Source: Stenotrophomonas koreensis (GTDB taxonomy: Bacteria; Pseudomonadota; Gammaproteobacteria; Xanthomonadales; Xanthomonadaceae). Taken from it: a DNA stretch of 64,000 nucleotides. Made by a program: the position numbers and the translations under genes. The stretch lies in the NCBI RefSeq assembly GCF_001431525.1, contig NZ_LDJH01000029.1, positions 1 through 64,000 on the forward strand, given 5' to 3'. Below the pieces are notes generated by a model. It ran no database searches. It had not been told where the DNA came from and worked only from the letters and a program-made list of their open reading frames with translations. How positions within the stretch are numbered: the stretch's first letter is position 1; each line of letters begins with the position of its first letter. Shown piece by piece: positions 54,900-63,451 of this stretch.

Positions 54900-56300
54900 A
54901 TGAAAGCTTCCCACCGGCAGGCGCGCAAGCGCCCGATCGTCATGGCCCTGCTGGCCGTACTGCTGCCCACAGCGATCATCTGCACCGCGCAGGCACTGGG
55001 GCCTGCTGACAGCAGTGCCAGCGCTGTCCCGGTTCCGGTCAATCTTGAGCACACCGCTGCGCCGCCCGCCCAACCGCAGGCATGGCGTCAGCCACTGGCA
55101 GAAGAAGCGGTCAAACCCCTGCCGGCCAGCTTTGACCTGGCCGCGATCGAATCGCAAGCCGAGCAGTTGACCTGGGGCAACCGGGTACCGGGCATCTCGA
55201 TGGCGATCGTGCAGGGCGGCCAGATCCTCAGCGCCCGCGGTTATGGGGTCACCGATGTCAGCAATCCCGAACCGGTCGATGCCCACACCGTCTTCCGCCT
55301 GGCCTCGTTGTCCAAGGCCTTTGCCGGAACGATGGCCGGATTGCTGGTCGAAGATGGCACGCTGCGCTGGGACAGCCGGATCGTCGATTACGTCCCGGAC
55401 TTTGCCCTGCGTGATCCGGCAGCCACCCAGGCACTGACGGTTGCCGATGTGCTCAGTCACCGCGTCGGCCTGCCCTACAACGCGTTTGATCGTGATGTCG
55501 AAGCCAACGCTGACTACCACACCCTGACCCGGCGTCTGGCCAATGCGCCACTGACCTGCCATCCGGGCCAGTGCTATGCGTACCAGAACGTCGCCTTCAG
55601 CCTGATCGGCGATGTGGTCTTCGCCGCCTCGGGCAACTTCTACGAGCAGGCCGTGGACCGGCGCATCCTCAAACCGCTGGGCATGAACGATGCCAGCCTG
55701 GGCCTGCACGGCATCATGGGCAGCACCCGCTGGGCACGGCCGCATGTGCGCAGCCGCAACGGTTGGGCCGCCTTGAATCCCAAGCCCACCTACTATCGTG
55801 TGGCTCCGGCCGCCGGCGTCAACGCCAGTGCGGCGGACATGGCGCAATGGCTGCTGGCCCAAACCGGGCATCGCCCCGATGTGCTGTCCAGGCCGCTGCT
55901 GGCCACGCTGCACGCCCCGCTGGTCAGCACTCCCGGTGAATTGCGCTCCGGCTGGCGTCGCGAGCGCTTGAATGCTGCCGGTTACGCGCTGGGCTGGCGC
56001 GTGTTCGACTACCGCGGCCACACCGTGGTGTTCCATGCCGGTGCCGTGCAGGGTTACCGCGGCTTGCTGGCCCTGCTGCCGGAGCGGGACCTGGGCGTGT
56101 CGATCAGCTGGAATGGAGAAAGCCCGTTGCCTTCCGGGCTGCTGCCCACCGTGATCGATGCGGCACTCGGACTGCCCAGTGATGACAGCTGGCTGGATGT
56201 TGCGCCGTTGACCCCGGAATTGCTGCAGGCACAGCGGCCTGCCGGTGCTCCGCTGCCCTCGGGCATCAGCTCGCACCGCGCACTCACTGCCCCGCCGTAA
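54900..56300 (+). CDS. Serine hydrolase, class C beta-lactamase/esterase fold
   Basis: A 466-residue secreted protein with a signal peptide (about 1-33). The penicillin-recognising fold shows SxxK at Ser136-Lys139 (SLSK), Y-x-N at 228-230 (YQN), and HAGAVQGY as the third motif. A cysteine pair (Cys220 and Cys225, in LTCHPGQCY) may form a disulfide. Such proteins include AmpC-like lactamases, D-aminopeptidases and esterases; the long N-terminal linker and lack of a typical AmpC neighbour make a beta-lactamase role uncertain. A TAGAAT -10 lies at 54860-54865. Divergent from lemA. Confidence 0.88.
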   Translation: MKASHRQARKRPIVMALLAVLLPTAIICTAQALGPADSSASAVPVPVNLEHTAAPPAQPQAWRQPLAEEAVKPLPASFDLAAIESQAEQLTWGNRVPGISMAIVQGGQILSARGYGVTDVSNPEPVDAHTVFRLASLSKAFAGTMAGLLVEDGTLRWDSRIVDYVPDFALRDPAATQALTVADVLSHRVGLPYNAFDRDVEANADYHTLTRRLANAPLTCHPGQCYAYQNVAFSLIGDVVFAASGNFYEQAVDRRILKPLGMNDASLGLHGIMGSTRWARPHVRSRNGWAALNPKPTYYRVAPAAGVNASAADMAQWLLAQTGHRPDVLSRPLLATLHAPLVSTPGELRSGWRRERLNAAGYALGWRVFDYRGHTVVFHAGAVQGYRGLLALLPERDLGVSISWNGESPLPSGLLPTVIDAALGLPSDDSWLDVAPLTPELLQAQRPAGAPLPSGISSHRALTAPP

Positions 56301-56326
56301 GCGGCGCCCAGCCGCTGCCACAAGCA

Positions 56327-56353
56327 CAACGGGCGGCCATTGGCCGCCCGTTG
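56327..56353. terminator. Strong bidirectional terminator
   Basis: CAACGGGCGGCC (56327-56338) pairs perfectly with GGCCGCCCGTTG (56342-56353), loop ATT, followed by TATTT. Lies between the serine hydrolase and the convergent H1-like gene. Confidence 0.82.
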
Positions 56354-56381
56354 TATTTCCTCCCATACCGAACCGCTGGCG

Positions 56382-57143
56382 TCAGTCAGCCGCCGGATTC
56401 TTGGGCATTTCCGCAATCGGCAGCACACTGACGTCGGCAGCCTTGGGCTTGCGCGCCGGCTTGACGCCGTTGCCACCGACTGCCTTCCTGGCAGCGGTCT
56501 TGGTCACCGATTTCTTGGCAACCACTTTCTTGGTCGCCACCTTCTTGGTGGTCGCGACCTTCTTGCCGGCCTGCTTGGCAGCCTTCTTCACCGCCGGCTT
56601 GGCAACGGCCTTCTTGGCTGCCTTCTTCACCGCCGGCTTGGCAACGGCCTTCTTGGCTGCCTTCTTCACCGCGGGCTTGGCGACGGCCTTCTTGGCTGCC
56701 TTCTTCACCGCCGGCTTGGCGACGGCCTTCTTGGCAACCTTCTTCACCGCTGGCTTGGCAACGGCCTTCTTGGCAACCTTCTTTACCGCCGGCTTGGCAA
56801 CGGCCTTCTTGGCAACCTTCTTTACCGCCGGCTTGGCAACGGCCTTCTTGGCAACCTTCTTTACCGCCGGCTTGGCGACGGCCTTCTTGGCTACCTTCTT
56901 CACCGCCGGCTTGGCGACGGCCTTCTTGGCTACCTTCTTCACCGCCGGCTTGGCGACGGCCTTCTTGGCTACCTTCTTCACCGCCGGCTTGGCAACGGCC
57001 TTCTTGGCAACAACCTTCTTCGCTACGGCTTTCTTGGCGGCGGTCTTCTTCACTGCCGGCTTGGCGGCGGCAGCCTTCTTGGCGACCTTTTTCACCGCTT
57101 TCTTTGCTGCCGGCTTGTTGCTCGCGACTTTCTTCGTGGCCAT
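56382..57143 (-). CDS. Histone H1-like Lys/Ala/Pro-rich DNA-binding protein
   Basis: A 253-residue, extremely basic protein. Residues 49-191 are eleven tandem copies of a 13-residue unit AVAKPAVKK(V/A)AKK. The N-terminus (MATKKVASNKPAAKK) and C-terminus (VLPIAEMPKNPAAD) are unique. The composition matches bacterial H1-like and AlgP-type proteins, which compact DNA or modulate transcription, and should be intrinsically disordered. Preceded by a GAGGAG Shine-Dalgarno and a long gene-poor region. Repeat number is expected to differ among strains. Confidence 0.9.
   Translation of the reverse strand: MATKKVASNKPAAKKAVKKVAKKAAAAKPAVKKTAAKKAVAKKVVAKKAVAKPAVKKVAKKAVAKPAVKKVAKKAVAKPAVKKVAKKAVAKPAVKKVAKKAVAKPAVKKVAKKAVAKPAVKKVAKKAVAKPAVKKVAKKAVAKPAVKKAAKKAVAKPAVKKAAKKAVAKPAVKKAAKKAVAKPAVKKAAKQAGKKVATTKKVATKKVVAKKSVTKTAARKAVGGNGVKPARKPKAADVSVLPIAEMPKNPAAD
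56571..56999 (-). repeat. Eleven tandem 39-bp coding repeats
   Basis: Each unit encodes AVAKPAVKK(V/A)AKK. Seven KVAKK-type copies are followed in reading order by four KAAK-type copies, the last ending in Gln. Neighbouring copies share synonymous variants (for example ACCGCCGGC or ACCGCTGGC), a sign of recent duplication. Confidence 0.9.
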
Positions 57144-57818
57144 ACGATGGCTCCTCGTCAGTGATCTATCAGGTTAACAACCCAGGTGACACAGCCCGCA
57201 CGCGCACCGCGCTACGACCTCCGGACCCAAGCGACATCCGGTTACGGATACGCAGACAGCCGCGGCATTGCGGCCGCGACTGTCATCGGCAGTGTCATTG
57301 CCTTGCCCATCGTTGAGCATGTCACCGCAAGCCGTGGTCAACCGACCCATGGCAAGTGCGAGCTGACAGTTCAACAATCGATGGATGATCTGGATCACGG
57401 GCACCAGCAACGTCATCTGCTTGTGGCGAAACCTAATCATCGTTTTTTTTACTGTCAACTCTCCAGGTGCAATCAACGTCAGACACCCGACATGGCAACG
57501 TTGAAAAACCTGCATGCCACCACGCCGGCGCAGCAGGCCGGCCGCCATGTGGCAACCACCAGCAGAAGCGATGAGCTACTTCAAACCGCTTGAAACAGGC
57601 ACTCAAACCACATCACTGAGGTAAACACGGATCACCGGCGCAGCATCAACAACCCGCCAATCCAGCAGCGAGCAACAGACAGCATGCTGTGGCAGGCAGG
57701 TGCGGCGCTGTCGCAACAGAGCACAACAATCGGCGGTTGGCATCGACCAACTGCGCAACTTCCTGGTCACTGTTTTATCGCGTTCGATGATCGCAGCGCA
57801 TGTAAGCAGAAATAAAAA
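57144..57818. other. Gene-poor region between the H1-like gene and gcvH
   Basis: About 675 bp with lower GC than its surroundings. It holds the H1-like Shine-Dalgarno at the left and the gcvH terminator at the right. Open frames here (for example 57186-57593, plus strand) have no recognisable family, poor codon bias and no ribosome site. Runs such as CGTTTTTTTTACTG near 57440 suggest regulatory or decayed DNA. I see no gene. Confidence 0.5.
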
Positions 57819-57841
57819 AACGGCCGCACCAGGCGGCCGTT
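57819..57841 (-). terminator. Rho-independent terminator of gcvH
   Basis: AACGGCCGC (57819-57827) pairs with GCGGCCGTT (57833-57841), loop ACCAG. On the minus strand a run of seven T follows the stem. Confidence 0.88.
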
Positions 57842-57862
57842 TCTGCACAACACACTCAATCC

Positions 57863-58258
57863 TCAGTGCGCGTCGTCTTCCAGCACAGCGGCATAGGCAT
57901 CGGCATCGAGCAGCGCGTCCAGCTCGGCCTTGTCGGCCAGCTCGACCACGAACAGCCAGCCTTGACCGTAGGCATCTTCGTTGATGGTTTCCGGCTTGTC
58001 AGACAGCGCATCATTGACGGCCACCACGGTACCCGAGACCGGGCTGTACACATCCGAAGCTGCCTTGACCGATTCGACCACGGCCACCGGATTGCCGGCG
58101 GTGACACTGTCGCCTACGGCGGGCAGTTCGACATACACCAGGTCACCGAGCAGGCCCTGGGCATGATCGGAAATACCGACGGTGGCGCGGCCGTCGCTTT
58201 CAATACGGACCCACTCATGGGACTTGAGGAACTTAAGCTCGCCGGGGATCTGGCTCAT
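57863..58258 (-). CDS. gcvH: Glycine cleavage system H protein
   Basis: A 131-residue lipoyl carrier protein that shuttles the aminomethyl group between GcvP, GcvT and Lpd. The lipoylated Lys is in [13 protein letters not shown], and the N-terminus has [10 protein letters not shown]. The ATG at 58256-58258 follows a GGAG; longer readings are not homologous. It follows gcvT by 85 bp, and gcvP is not in the window. Ends at a strong terminator. Confidence 0.96.
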   Translation of the reverse strand: MSQIPGELKFLKSHEWVRIESDGRATVGISDHAQGLLGDLVYVELPAVGDSVTAGNPVAVVESVKAASDVYSPVSGTVVAVNDALSDKPETINEDAYGQGWLFVVELADKAELDALLDADAYAAVLEDDAH

Positions 58259-58343
58259 GAAACTGCTCCGGATAAAGGACGGTTGGAACGGGGTGGATAG
58301 TGTAGCCGAGCGCTCAGCCGCCCGGCCGTTGTGAACAGCAGGA

Positions 58344-59450
58344 TCAGAGCAGAACGCCCGGCTGGGCGACGCCTTCACGCACAAACGGGAACTTGACCAC
58401 GCGCACCGCGACGTGACGGCCACGGATATCAACACGCACATCGGCCACGCTGCCGGCAGGCACGCGTGCAAAGGCAATCGCCTTGCCCAGGGTCGGCGAG
58501 AAGGTTCCCGACAGGATTTCGCCCTGGCCATTTTCGGTCAGCACGACCTGGCCATGGCGCAGGACGCCCTTGTCGTCCATCACCAGCCCGATCAACTGGG
58601 TCGGCACGCCGGCAGCCTTCTGCGCTTCCAGAGCGGCACGGCCGATGAAATCACGGCCTTCGTCCAGCGCCACGGTCCAGCCCAGGCCGGCTTCGAACGG
58701 GGTAACCGATTCGTCCATGTCCTGGCCATACAGGTTCATGCCGGCTTCCAGGCGCAGCGTATCGCGGGCGCCGAGCCCGGCCGGCTTGACCCCGGCGGCC
58801 AGCAGTTTTTCCCAGAACGCAACCACGGCACTCTGCGGCAGCAGGATTTCAAAGCCGTCTTCACCGGTGTAGCCGGTGCGGGCCACAAACAGCGCCACGC
58901 CATCGGCAGCGCGCACATCCACCGCACTGAAGCGTGCCAGCTTGTCCAGCGCATCACGCTGATCGGCTGCCACCAGCTCGATCACCTTGGCACGCGCCTG
59001 CGGGCCCTGCACGGCGATGATGGCCAGGTCTTCGCGCAGCTGCACCTCGACCTGGAAGGCAGCGGCATGCTGCTTGATCCATGCCAGATCCTTTTCACGG
59101 GTCGAGGCATTGACCACCAGACGGAAGAAATCCTCGCCCAGGAAATAGACGATCAGATCGTCGATCACCCCGCCCTGGGCATTGAGCATGCACGAATACA
59201 GCGCCTTGCCCTGCACCTTGAGCTTGTCGATGGAGTTGGCCAGCAACTGGCGCAGGAACGCACGCACGTTGGCGCCACGCAGGTCGACAACCGTCATGTG
59301 GCTGACGTCGAACATGCCGGCCTGCTGACGCACCAGATGATGCTCGTCAATCTGTGAGCCGTAGTGGATGGGCATATCCCAACCACCGAAATCCACCATC
59401 TTGGCGCCCAGCGCGCGATGTGAGTCGTTCAGAAGGGTCTTTGCAGTCAT
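58344..59450 (-). CDS. gcvT: Glycine cleavage system T protein (aminomethyltransferase)
   Basis: A 368-residue enzyme that moves the methylene from H-protein-bound aminomethyl to tetrahydrofolate, releasing ammonia. Motifs: [51 protein letters not shown], and [24 protein letters not shown] -10-like GATAAT lies about 40 bp upstream on the minus strand. I see no glycine riboswitch in the 121-bp gap to ynfA. Confidence 0.96.
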   Translation of the reverse strand: MTAKTLLNDSHRALGAKMVDFGGWDMPIHYGSQIDEHHLVRQQAGMFDVSHMTVVDLRGANVRAFLRQLLANSIDKLKVQGKALYSCMLNAQGGVIDDLIVYFLGEDFFRLVVNASTREKDLAWIKQHAAAFQVEVQLREDLAIIAVQGPQARAKVIELVAADQRDALDKLARFSAVDVRAADGVALFVARTGYTGEDGFEILLPQSAVVAFWEKLLAAGVKPAGLGARDTLRLEAGMNLYGQDMDESVTPFEAGLGWTVALDEGRDFIGRAALEAQKAAGVPTQLIGLVMDDKGVLRHGQVVLTENGQGEILSGTFSPTLGKAIAFARVPAGSVADVRVDIRGRHVAVRVVKFPFVREGVAQPGVLL

Positions 59451-59571
59451 CGCCTTGCATCCAACACAGGAATAGAGGCGGCATTATCCCAGATTCACCC
59501 TGCCCCGGCCGCTGTCCGCGGCGGCTGCCTGGCGGCACTGGCGCAAACCTGCAGTGCCGTGTGCGGAGTGC

Positions 59572-59901
59572 TCAGGCCTGGCGTGGACCGAGCATGATCG
59601 CGGCCATCCCGGCCAGGCACAGCGCCACACCGAGCACATCCCAGCGTGTCGGACGGATGCCGTCCACCAGCCACAGCCACGCCAGGGCGGCGCTGACATA
59701 GACACCGCCATAGGCGGCATAGGTACGCCCGCTGGCGGTGGGGTGCAGGGTCAACAGCCAGGCAAACAGCGCCAGCGCCACTGCCGCGGGCAGCAACAAC
59801 CAGACACTGCCGCCCTTGCGCAGCCACAACCACGGCAACCAGCAGCCAACAATCTCCGCCAGCGCGGTCAGTGCGAACAGGGCGAAGGTCTTGAGCATCA
59901 C
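59572..59901 (-). CDS. YnfA-family small membrane protein
   Basis: A 109-residue inner-membrane protein with four hydrophobic helices. It matches UPF0060/Ynf[48 protein letters not shown], and GRTYAAYGG near the middle. The fold is close to small multidrug resistance transporters; transport activity of this family is debated. The first ATG overlaps the mazG stop (ATGA). Last gene of nudE-cysQ-mazG-ynfA. Confidence 0.92.
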   Translation of the reverse strand: MMLKTFALFALTALAEIVGCWLPWLWLRKGGSVWLLLPAAVALALFAWLLTLHPTASGRTYAAYGGVYVSAALAWLWLVDGIRPTRWDVLGVALCLAGMAAIMLGPRQA

Positions 59902-60713
59902 TCCTGCGCCTTGACCGCCTGCCAGAGCGCCTCCTGCGCCGACAGGTCCAGCTGGTCGAAGGCCTGCCCCTGCGCGGCCGCCAGGACCTCCATCGCACGG
60001 AAGCGCCGCTCGAACTTCAGGTTGGCCCGGCGCAGGGCCGCGCCGGGATCGACCCGGGCATGCCGTGCCAGGTTGGCCGCAACAAACAACAGGTCACCGA
60101 TTTCCTCTTCCAGTGCCTCGTGGTTGTCGGCCGGCGCGGCGGCGTCAAATTCGGCGCGGACCTCGGCCAGTTCCTCGGCCAGCTTGTCCAGCACCGGCCC
60201 CGGGCCGGGCCAGTCAAACCCGGTACGCGCCGCACGCGACTGCAGCTTGCTGGCCTTGAGCCACTCCGGAAGCCCGGCGCTGATGCCGGCCAGCGCCGAG
60301 TTGTCACTTTCGCCGCGGGCGGCGCGTTCGGCGCGTTTGATCTGGTCCCAGTTGGCCAGCACCTGCCCGGCATCGGCGGCCTGGGCCTGGGCAAACACAT
60401 GCGGGTGACGACGCAGCATTTTCTCGGTGATGCTCAAGGCGACGTCTTCGAAGTCGAACAGACCGGCCTCACTGGCCATCTGGGCATGGAATACCACCTG
60501 CAGCAGCAGGTCCCCGAGCTCATCGCGCAGGTCGGCCATATCGTCGCGGTCAATCGCCTCGGCGACCTCGTAGGCCTCTTCGATGGTGTAGGCGGCGATG
60601 CTGGAAAAATCCTGCTCCAGATCCCACGGGCAACCGCCATCGGGGTCACGCAGGTCGGCCATCACCGCCAGCAGTCGGTCAATCGGACGCGGGTGTCCAG
60701 GTACAGGCTTCAT
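59898..60713 (-). CDS. mazG: Nucleoside triphosphate pyrophosphohydrolase MazG
   Basis: A 271-residue, two-domain MazG that hydrolyses NTPs or dNTPs to the monophosphate and pyrophosphate, cleaning the pool of aberrant nucleotides. The first domain shows [27 protein letters not shown] with [14 protein letters not shown]; the second has [16 protein letters not shown]. The ATG at 60711-60713 follows a GGAG. It follows cysQ by 17 bp and overlaps ynfA by four bases. Confidence 0.95.
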   Translation of the reverse strand: MKPVPGHPRPIDRLLAVMADLRDPDGGCPWDLEQDFSSIAAYTIEEAYEVAEAIDRDDMADLRDELGDLLLQVVFHAQMASEAGLFDFEDVALSITEKMLRRHPHVFAQAQAADAGQVLANWDQIKRAERAARGESDNSALAGISAGLPEWLKASKLQSRAARTGFDWPGPGPVLDKLAEELAEVRAEFDAAAPADNHEALEEEIGDLLFVAANLARHARVDPGAALRRANLKFERRFRAMEVLAAAQGQAFDQLDLSAQEALWQAVKAQE

Positions 60714-60730
60714 GCATGCTCCACGGCAGG

Positions 60731-61534
60731 TCAATCGACCAGCCACTGCCGCCATGGCAATGACAGGTCGCCCAGGGCGATGAACTCGCCGTTGAGCAGA
60801 CTCGGTCGACGGTTGTAACGGAATGGCTTGCCGGTCTGCAGCGACAGCACATTACCACCGGCCGCGTGCAGGATGCATTGACCGGCCGCGGTATCCCACT
60901 CACTGGTGGGGCCAAGGCGCGGATACACATCCAGCCGGCCTTCGGCGATGTGGCACAGCTTCAACGATGAGCCCAGGCGGATGCTCTGTACTGGCCCCAT
61001 CCGTTGCAGCATGGCATCGACGCGGTCGCTGTTGTACGAGCGGCTCACCGCCACCTGCAACGGTGCACTGGCGGGAGTGCGGGTATGCAGGGCGGTGTCG
61101 TGGTTGTGCTCGCGCCGGTAGGCAAGCTCACCGCGGGTAGCGTGCCAGACCGTGCCGGTGACCGGCTCCTGGATCACCGCAAAATAGGGCGCGCCCTGGT
61201 GGATCAGCGCGATGTTGACACTGAACTGGCCATTGCGCTTGACGAATTCGCGGGTGCCATCGATCGGGTCAACCAGCCAGTAACTGGTCCAGTGCTGGCG
61301 CTCCTCCCAGCTGACCTGGGCACTTTCCTCGCTGAGGATCGGCAGGTTGGGAGTAATCCGCGCCAGGCCCTCGACAATGATCCTGTTGGCCAGCAGATCG
61401 GCATCGGTCACCGGGCTGGCATCGTCCTTGTGGCTGACCTCGAAGCCGCGGCCATACACCTGCATGATCGCCTGGCCAGCGTGTCCGGCCAGGGCGATGA
61501 CCATTTCGCGCAGGTCGACCGGGACGCGGATCAT
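60731..61534 (-). CDS. cysQ: 3'(2'),5'-bisphosphate nucleotidase
   Basis: A 267-residue inositol-monophosphatase-superfamily enzyme converting PAP (and PAPS) to AMP (and APS) during sulfate assimilation. The metal motifs are SEES, DPIDGTREF and WDTAAGQCIL. The start ATG overlaps the nudE stop (ATGA), so it is chosen over a start six codons earlier. Confidence 0.94.
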   Translation of the reverse strand: MIRVPVDLREMVIALAGHAGQAIMQVYGRGFEVSHKDDASPVTDADLLANRIIVEGLARITPNLPILSEESAQVSWEERQHWTSYWLVDPIDGTREFVKRNGQFSVNIALIHQGAPYFAVIQEPVTGTVWHATRGELAYRREHNHDTALHTRTPASAPLQVAVSRSYNSDRVDAMLQRMGPVQSIRLGSSLKLCHIAEGRLDVYPRLGPTSEWDTAAGQCILHAAGGNVLSLQTGKPFRYNRRPSLLNGEFIALGDLSLPWRQWLVD

Positions 61535-62079
61535 GCCTGCATGGCCAGCCACTGCCGGGCGATGAACAGCGCCGCCAGTGAACGCCCTTCTGAGAAGTCC
61601 TCACGCAGCATCAGCCGGTCCAGCTCGGCCAGTTTCCACGGCACCACTTCCAGCTCTTCGGGCTCATCGCCGGGAAGGCGCTGCGGATACAGATCACGCG
61701 CCAGCACCAGGGTGGTCTGGTGGCTCATGTAGGTGGGGGCCAGGCTCAGCTCGCGCAGCACCAGCAGCTCCCTGGCGCCATAACCGGCTTCTTCCTTGAG
61801 CTCGCGGTCGGCAGCCTGCACGGCGCTTTCGCCTGCATCAATCCGGCCCTTGACCAGCCCCAGCTCATAACGGTGCATGCCGGCGGCATATTCGCGCACC
61901 AGCAACACGGTCTGCTCATCAAGCATGGGCACCACGATCACCGCGCCATGGCCACGCCCGTTCAACCGCTGGAACTGGCGGCGCTCGCCATTGGCAAACT
62001 CCAGGTCCAGATGTTCCAGCTCGAAGGGGCCAGCCTGCTCCTGGCGACGGCCATGGATGACCGGCAAACGGCGGCTCAT
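61531..62079 (-). CDS. nudE: ADP compounds hydrolase NudE
   Basis: A 182-residue Nudix enzyme acting on ADP-ribose, Ap3A and NADH-like compounds. The Nudix box reads GRIDAGESAVQAADRELKEE-AG, with REL-x-EE-x-G in place. The C-terminal segment FSEGRSLAALFIARQW is typical. First gene of the operon with cysQ, mazG and ynfA; divergent from rsmE with 123 bp between. Confidence 0.93.
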   Translation of the reverse strand: MSRRLPVIHGRRQEQAGPFELEHLDLEFANGERRQFQRLNGRGHGAVIVVPMLDEQTVLLVREYAAGMHRYELGLVKGRIDAGESAVQAADRELKEEAGYGARELLVLRELSLAPTYMSHQTTLVLARDLYPQRLPGDEPEELEVVPWKLAELDRLMLREDFSEGRSLAALFIARQWLAMQA

Positions 62080-62202
62080 GCCTGTCTCCAGGACGCAAAG
62101 ACAGCTGGCGCCGATACAATAAGAACGTGCACGCGGATATTCATCTAGTCGCCAATGCTAGCAGACCGCGCACTCCTCCCCGCTGACTCTGAACTGATTT
62201 TT

Positions 62203-62937
62203 ATGCGCATCACACGTTGCCCCGTCAACCAACCACTGAGCCCGGGGATGGAGCTGGAGCTGCCAGAGGACATCGCCAACCACCTGTTGCGTGTGCTGCG
62301 GCTTGGGGTGGGCGACAGTTGCGTGCTGTTCAATGGCGACGGCCATGACTACACCGCCACCTTCATCGAGGCAGGCAAGCGGCATGCGCGGGTACAGATC
62401 CGTGGCGTGGAAGCGGTGAACAACGAATCGCCACTGAAGATCACCTTGCTGCAGGGGGTGGCACGCGGCGAGAAGATGGACCTGATCCTGCAAAAATCCA
62501 CCGAGCTGGGCGTGGCCGCCATTGTCCCGGTCAACAGTGAACGCAGCGAGGTCCGCCTGGAGGGCGAACGCGCGGCCAAGCGCCTGGCGCACTGGAACAA
62601 TGTGGTCAGCTCGGCCTGCGGCCAGAGCGGGCGTGCCTGCATCCCCGAGGTCGCCGCCCCCGCGCCGCTGGCCCAAGCCTGCAACGCGCTGCCGGCAGAC
62701 AGCCTGCGCCTGTGCCTGGACCCGCGCGGGCAGTGGACCCTGAACACGCTGCCTGCGCCGGGCAGTGGCGGCATCGTCGTGGCCATCGGACCGGAAGGCG
62801 GCTGGTCGCCGCGTGACTTGGAAATTCTGGCGCAGGCCGGTTTCAGCGGCCTGCAGCTGGGCCCGCGCGTGCTGCGTACCGAAACCGCCGGCCTGGCCAC
62901 ACTGGCGGCACTGCAGGCCCGGCTGGGTGACTTCTAG
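62203..62937 (+). CDS. rsmE: 16S rRNA (uracil1498-N3)-methyltransferase
   Basis: A 244-residue SPOUT-class methyltransferase. The N-terminal PUA-like part (HLLRVLRLGVGD) is followed by the catalytic domain with QKSTELGVAAIVPV, VAIGPEGGWSPRDLE and LGPRVLRTETA, which form the SAM-binding knot. I chose the ATG at 62203; no strong Shine-Dalgarno is visible. A TACAAT -10-like box lies near 62115. Convergent with the CheW-like gene. Confidence 0.95.
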   Translation: MRITRCPVNQPLSPGMELELPEDIANHLLRVLRLGVGDSCVLFNGDGHDYTATFIEAGKRHARVQIRGVEAVNNESPLKITLLQGVARGEKMDLILQKSTELGVAAIVPVNSERSEVRLEGERAAKRLAHWNNVVSSACGQSGRACIPEVAAPAPLAQACNALPADSLRLCLDPRGQWTLNTLPAPGSGGIVVAIGPEGGWSPRDLEILAQAGFSGLQLGPRVLRTETAGLATLAALQARLGDF

Positions 62938-62965
62938 CCGGGCGCAGGCGCCACGGCAGCGGTGC

Positions 62966-63442
62966 TTACGCCGCTGTCGGCAGGCAGGACAGTACCGCCG
63001 CCTCAACCGCGTCCAGGTCCGGCAGCAGCGCGGTCTGTTCGCCGAGCAGCACACGCATGTGCACCCCGACCGGTACGATTTCCTCGGAGGCATCGGCCAG
63101 CAGGCCATCGCGCGGAACCGCGATCAACTGCGGGAAGGACTCGGTCAGCAGCGCGTAGTACGGCAGATGGACCTGGCCCCCGAGCGCCTTGAGCACCACC
63201 ACTTTCAGCTGACCCACCAGCAGATCGCTGCCCAGGCCGGTAAAGCGGCCAAACGCGACCACCGGGACATCAAAGCCCTGCCATGCCAGGGTGCCGGCCA
63301 ACCATGCCGGCCCCCCTTCGGCGGCAGGCTGCAGCTGCACCCGCGACATCACCTCGGCCACGGTGGCATTGGGCAGCAGCACCTTTTCGCCGGCACACTG
63401 CAGCACGACACCGCGGACTTCATCGTTACTCATGTGGTTCAT
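62966..63442 (-). CDS. CheW-like coupling protein (ChpC type)
   Basis: A 158-residue protein made of a single CheW domain: KVLLPNATVAEVM near the start, GTLAWQGFDVPVVAF, and a closing HMRVLLGEQ region. It has no kinase or receiver. Its position 9 bp after a CheB-like gene resembles ChpB-ChpC at the end of the Pil-Chp pathway that controls type IV pili in related bacteria; the rest lies outside the window. Two ATGs are near the start; 63442 has AAGGAA upstream. Confidence 0.85.
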   Translation of the reverse strand: MNHMSNDEVRGVVLQCAGEKVLLPNATVAEVMSRVQLQPAAEGGPAWLAGTLAWQGFDVPVVAFGRFTGLGSDLLVGQLKVVVLKALGGQVHLPYYALLTESFPQLIAVPRDGLLADASEEIVPVGVHMRVLLGEQTALLPDLDAVEAAVLSCLPTAA

Positions 63443-63451
63443 ACGGCTTCC

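Noticed and set aside
54860..56300. Resistance beta-lactamase (ampC) call for the serine hydrolase
   Set aside because: SxxK and YxN are present, but these occur in many esterases and peptidases. No ampR-like neighbour or AmpC-specific features are visible.
56571..56999. CRISPR-like array of regular 39-bp repeats
   Set aside because: There are no unique spacers. The units are contiguous, in frame and encode the H1-like 13-residue repeat.
57186..57593. A 135-codon open frame in the gene-poor region
   Set aside because: No ribosome site, no family resemblance and atypical codon use. An overlapping frame on the other strand is equally open.
59451..59571. Glycine riboswitch upstream of gcvT
   Set aside because: The 121-bp gap is short and lacks the tandem aptamer core; only a -10-like GATAAT is seen.
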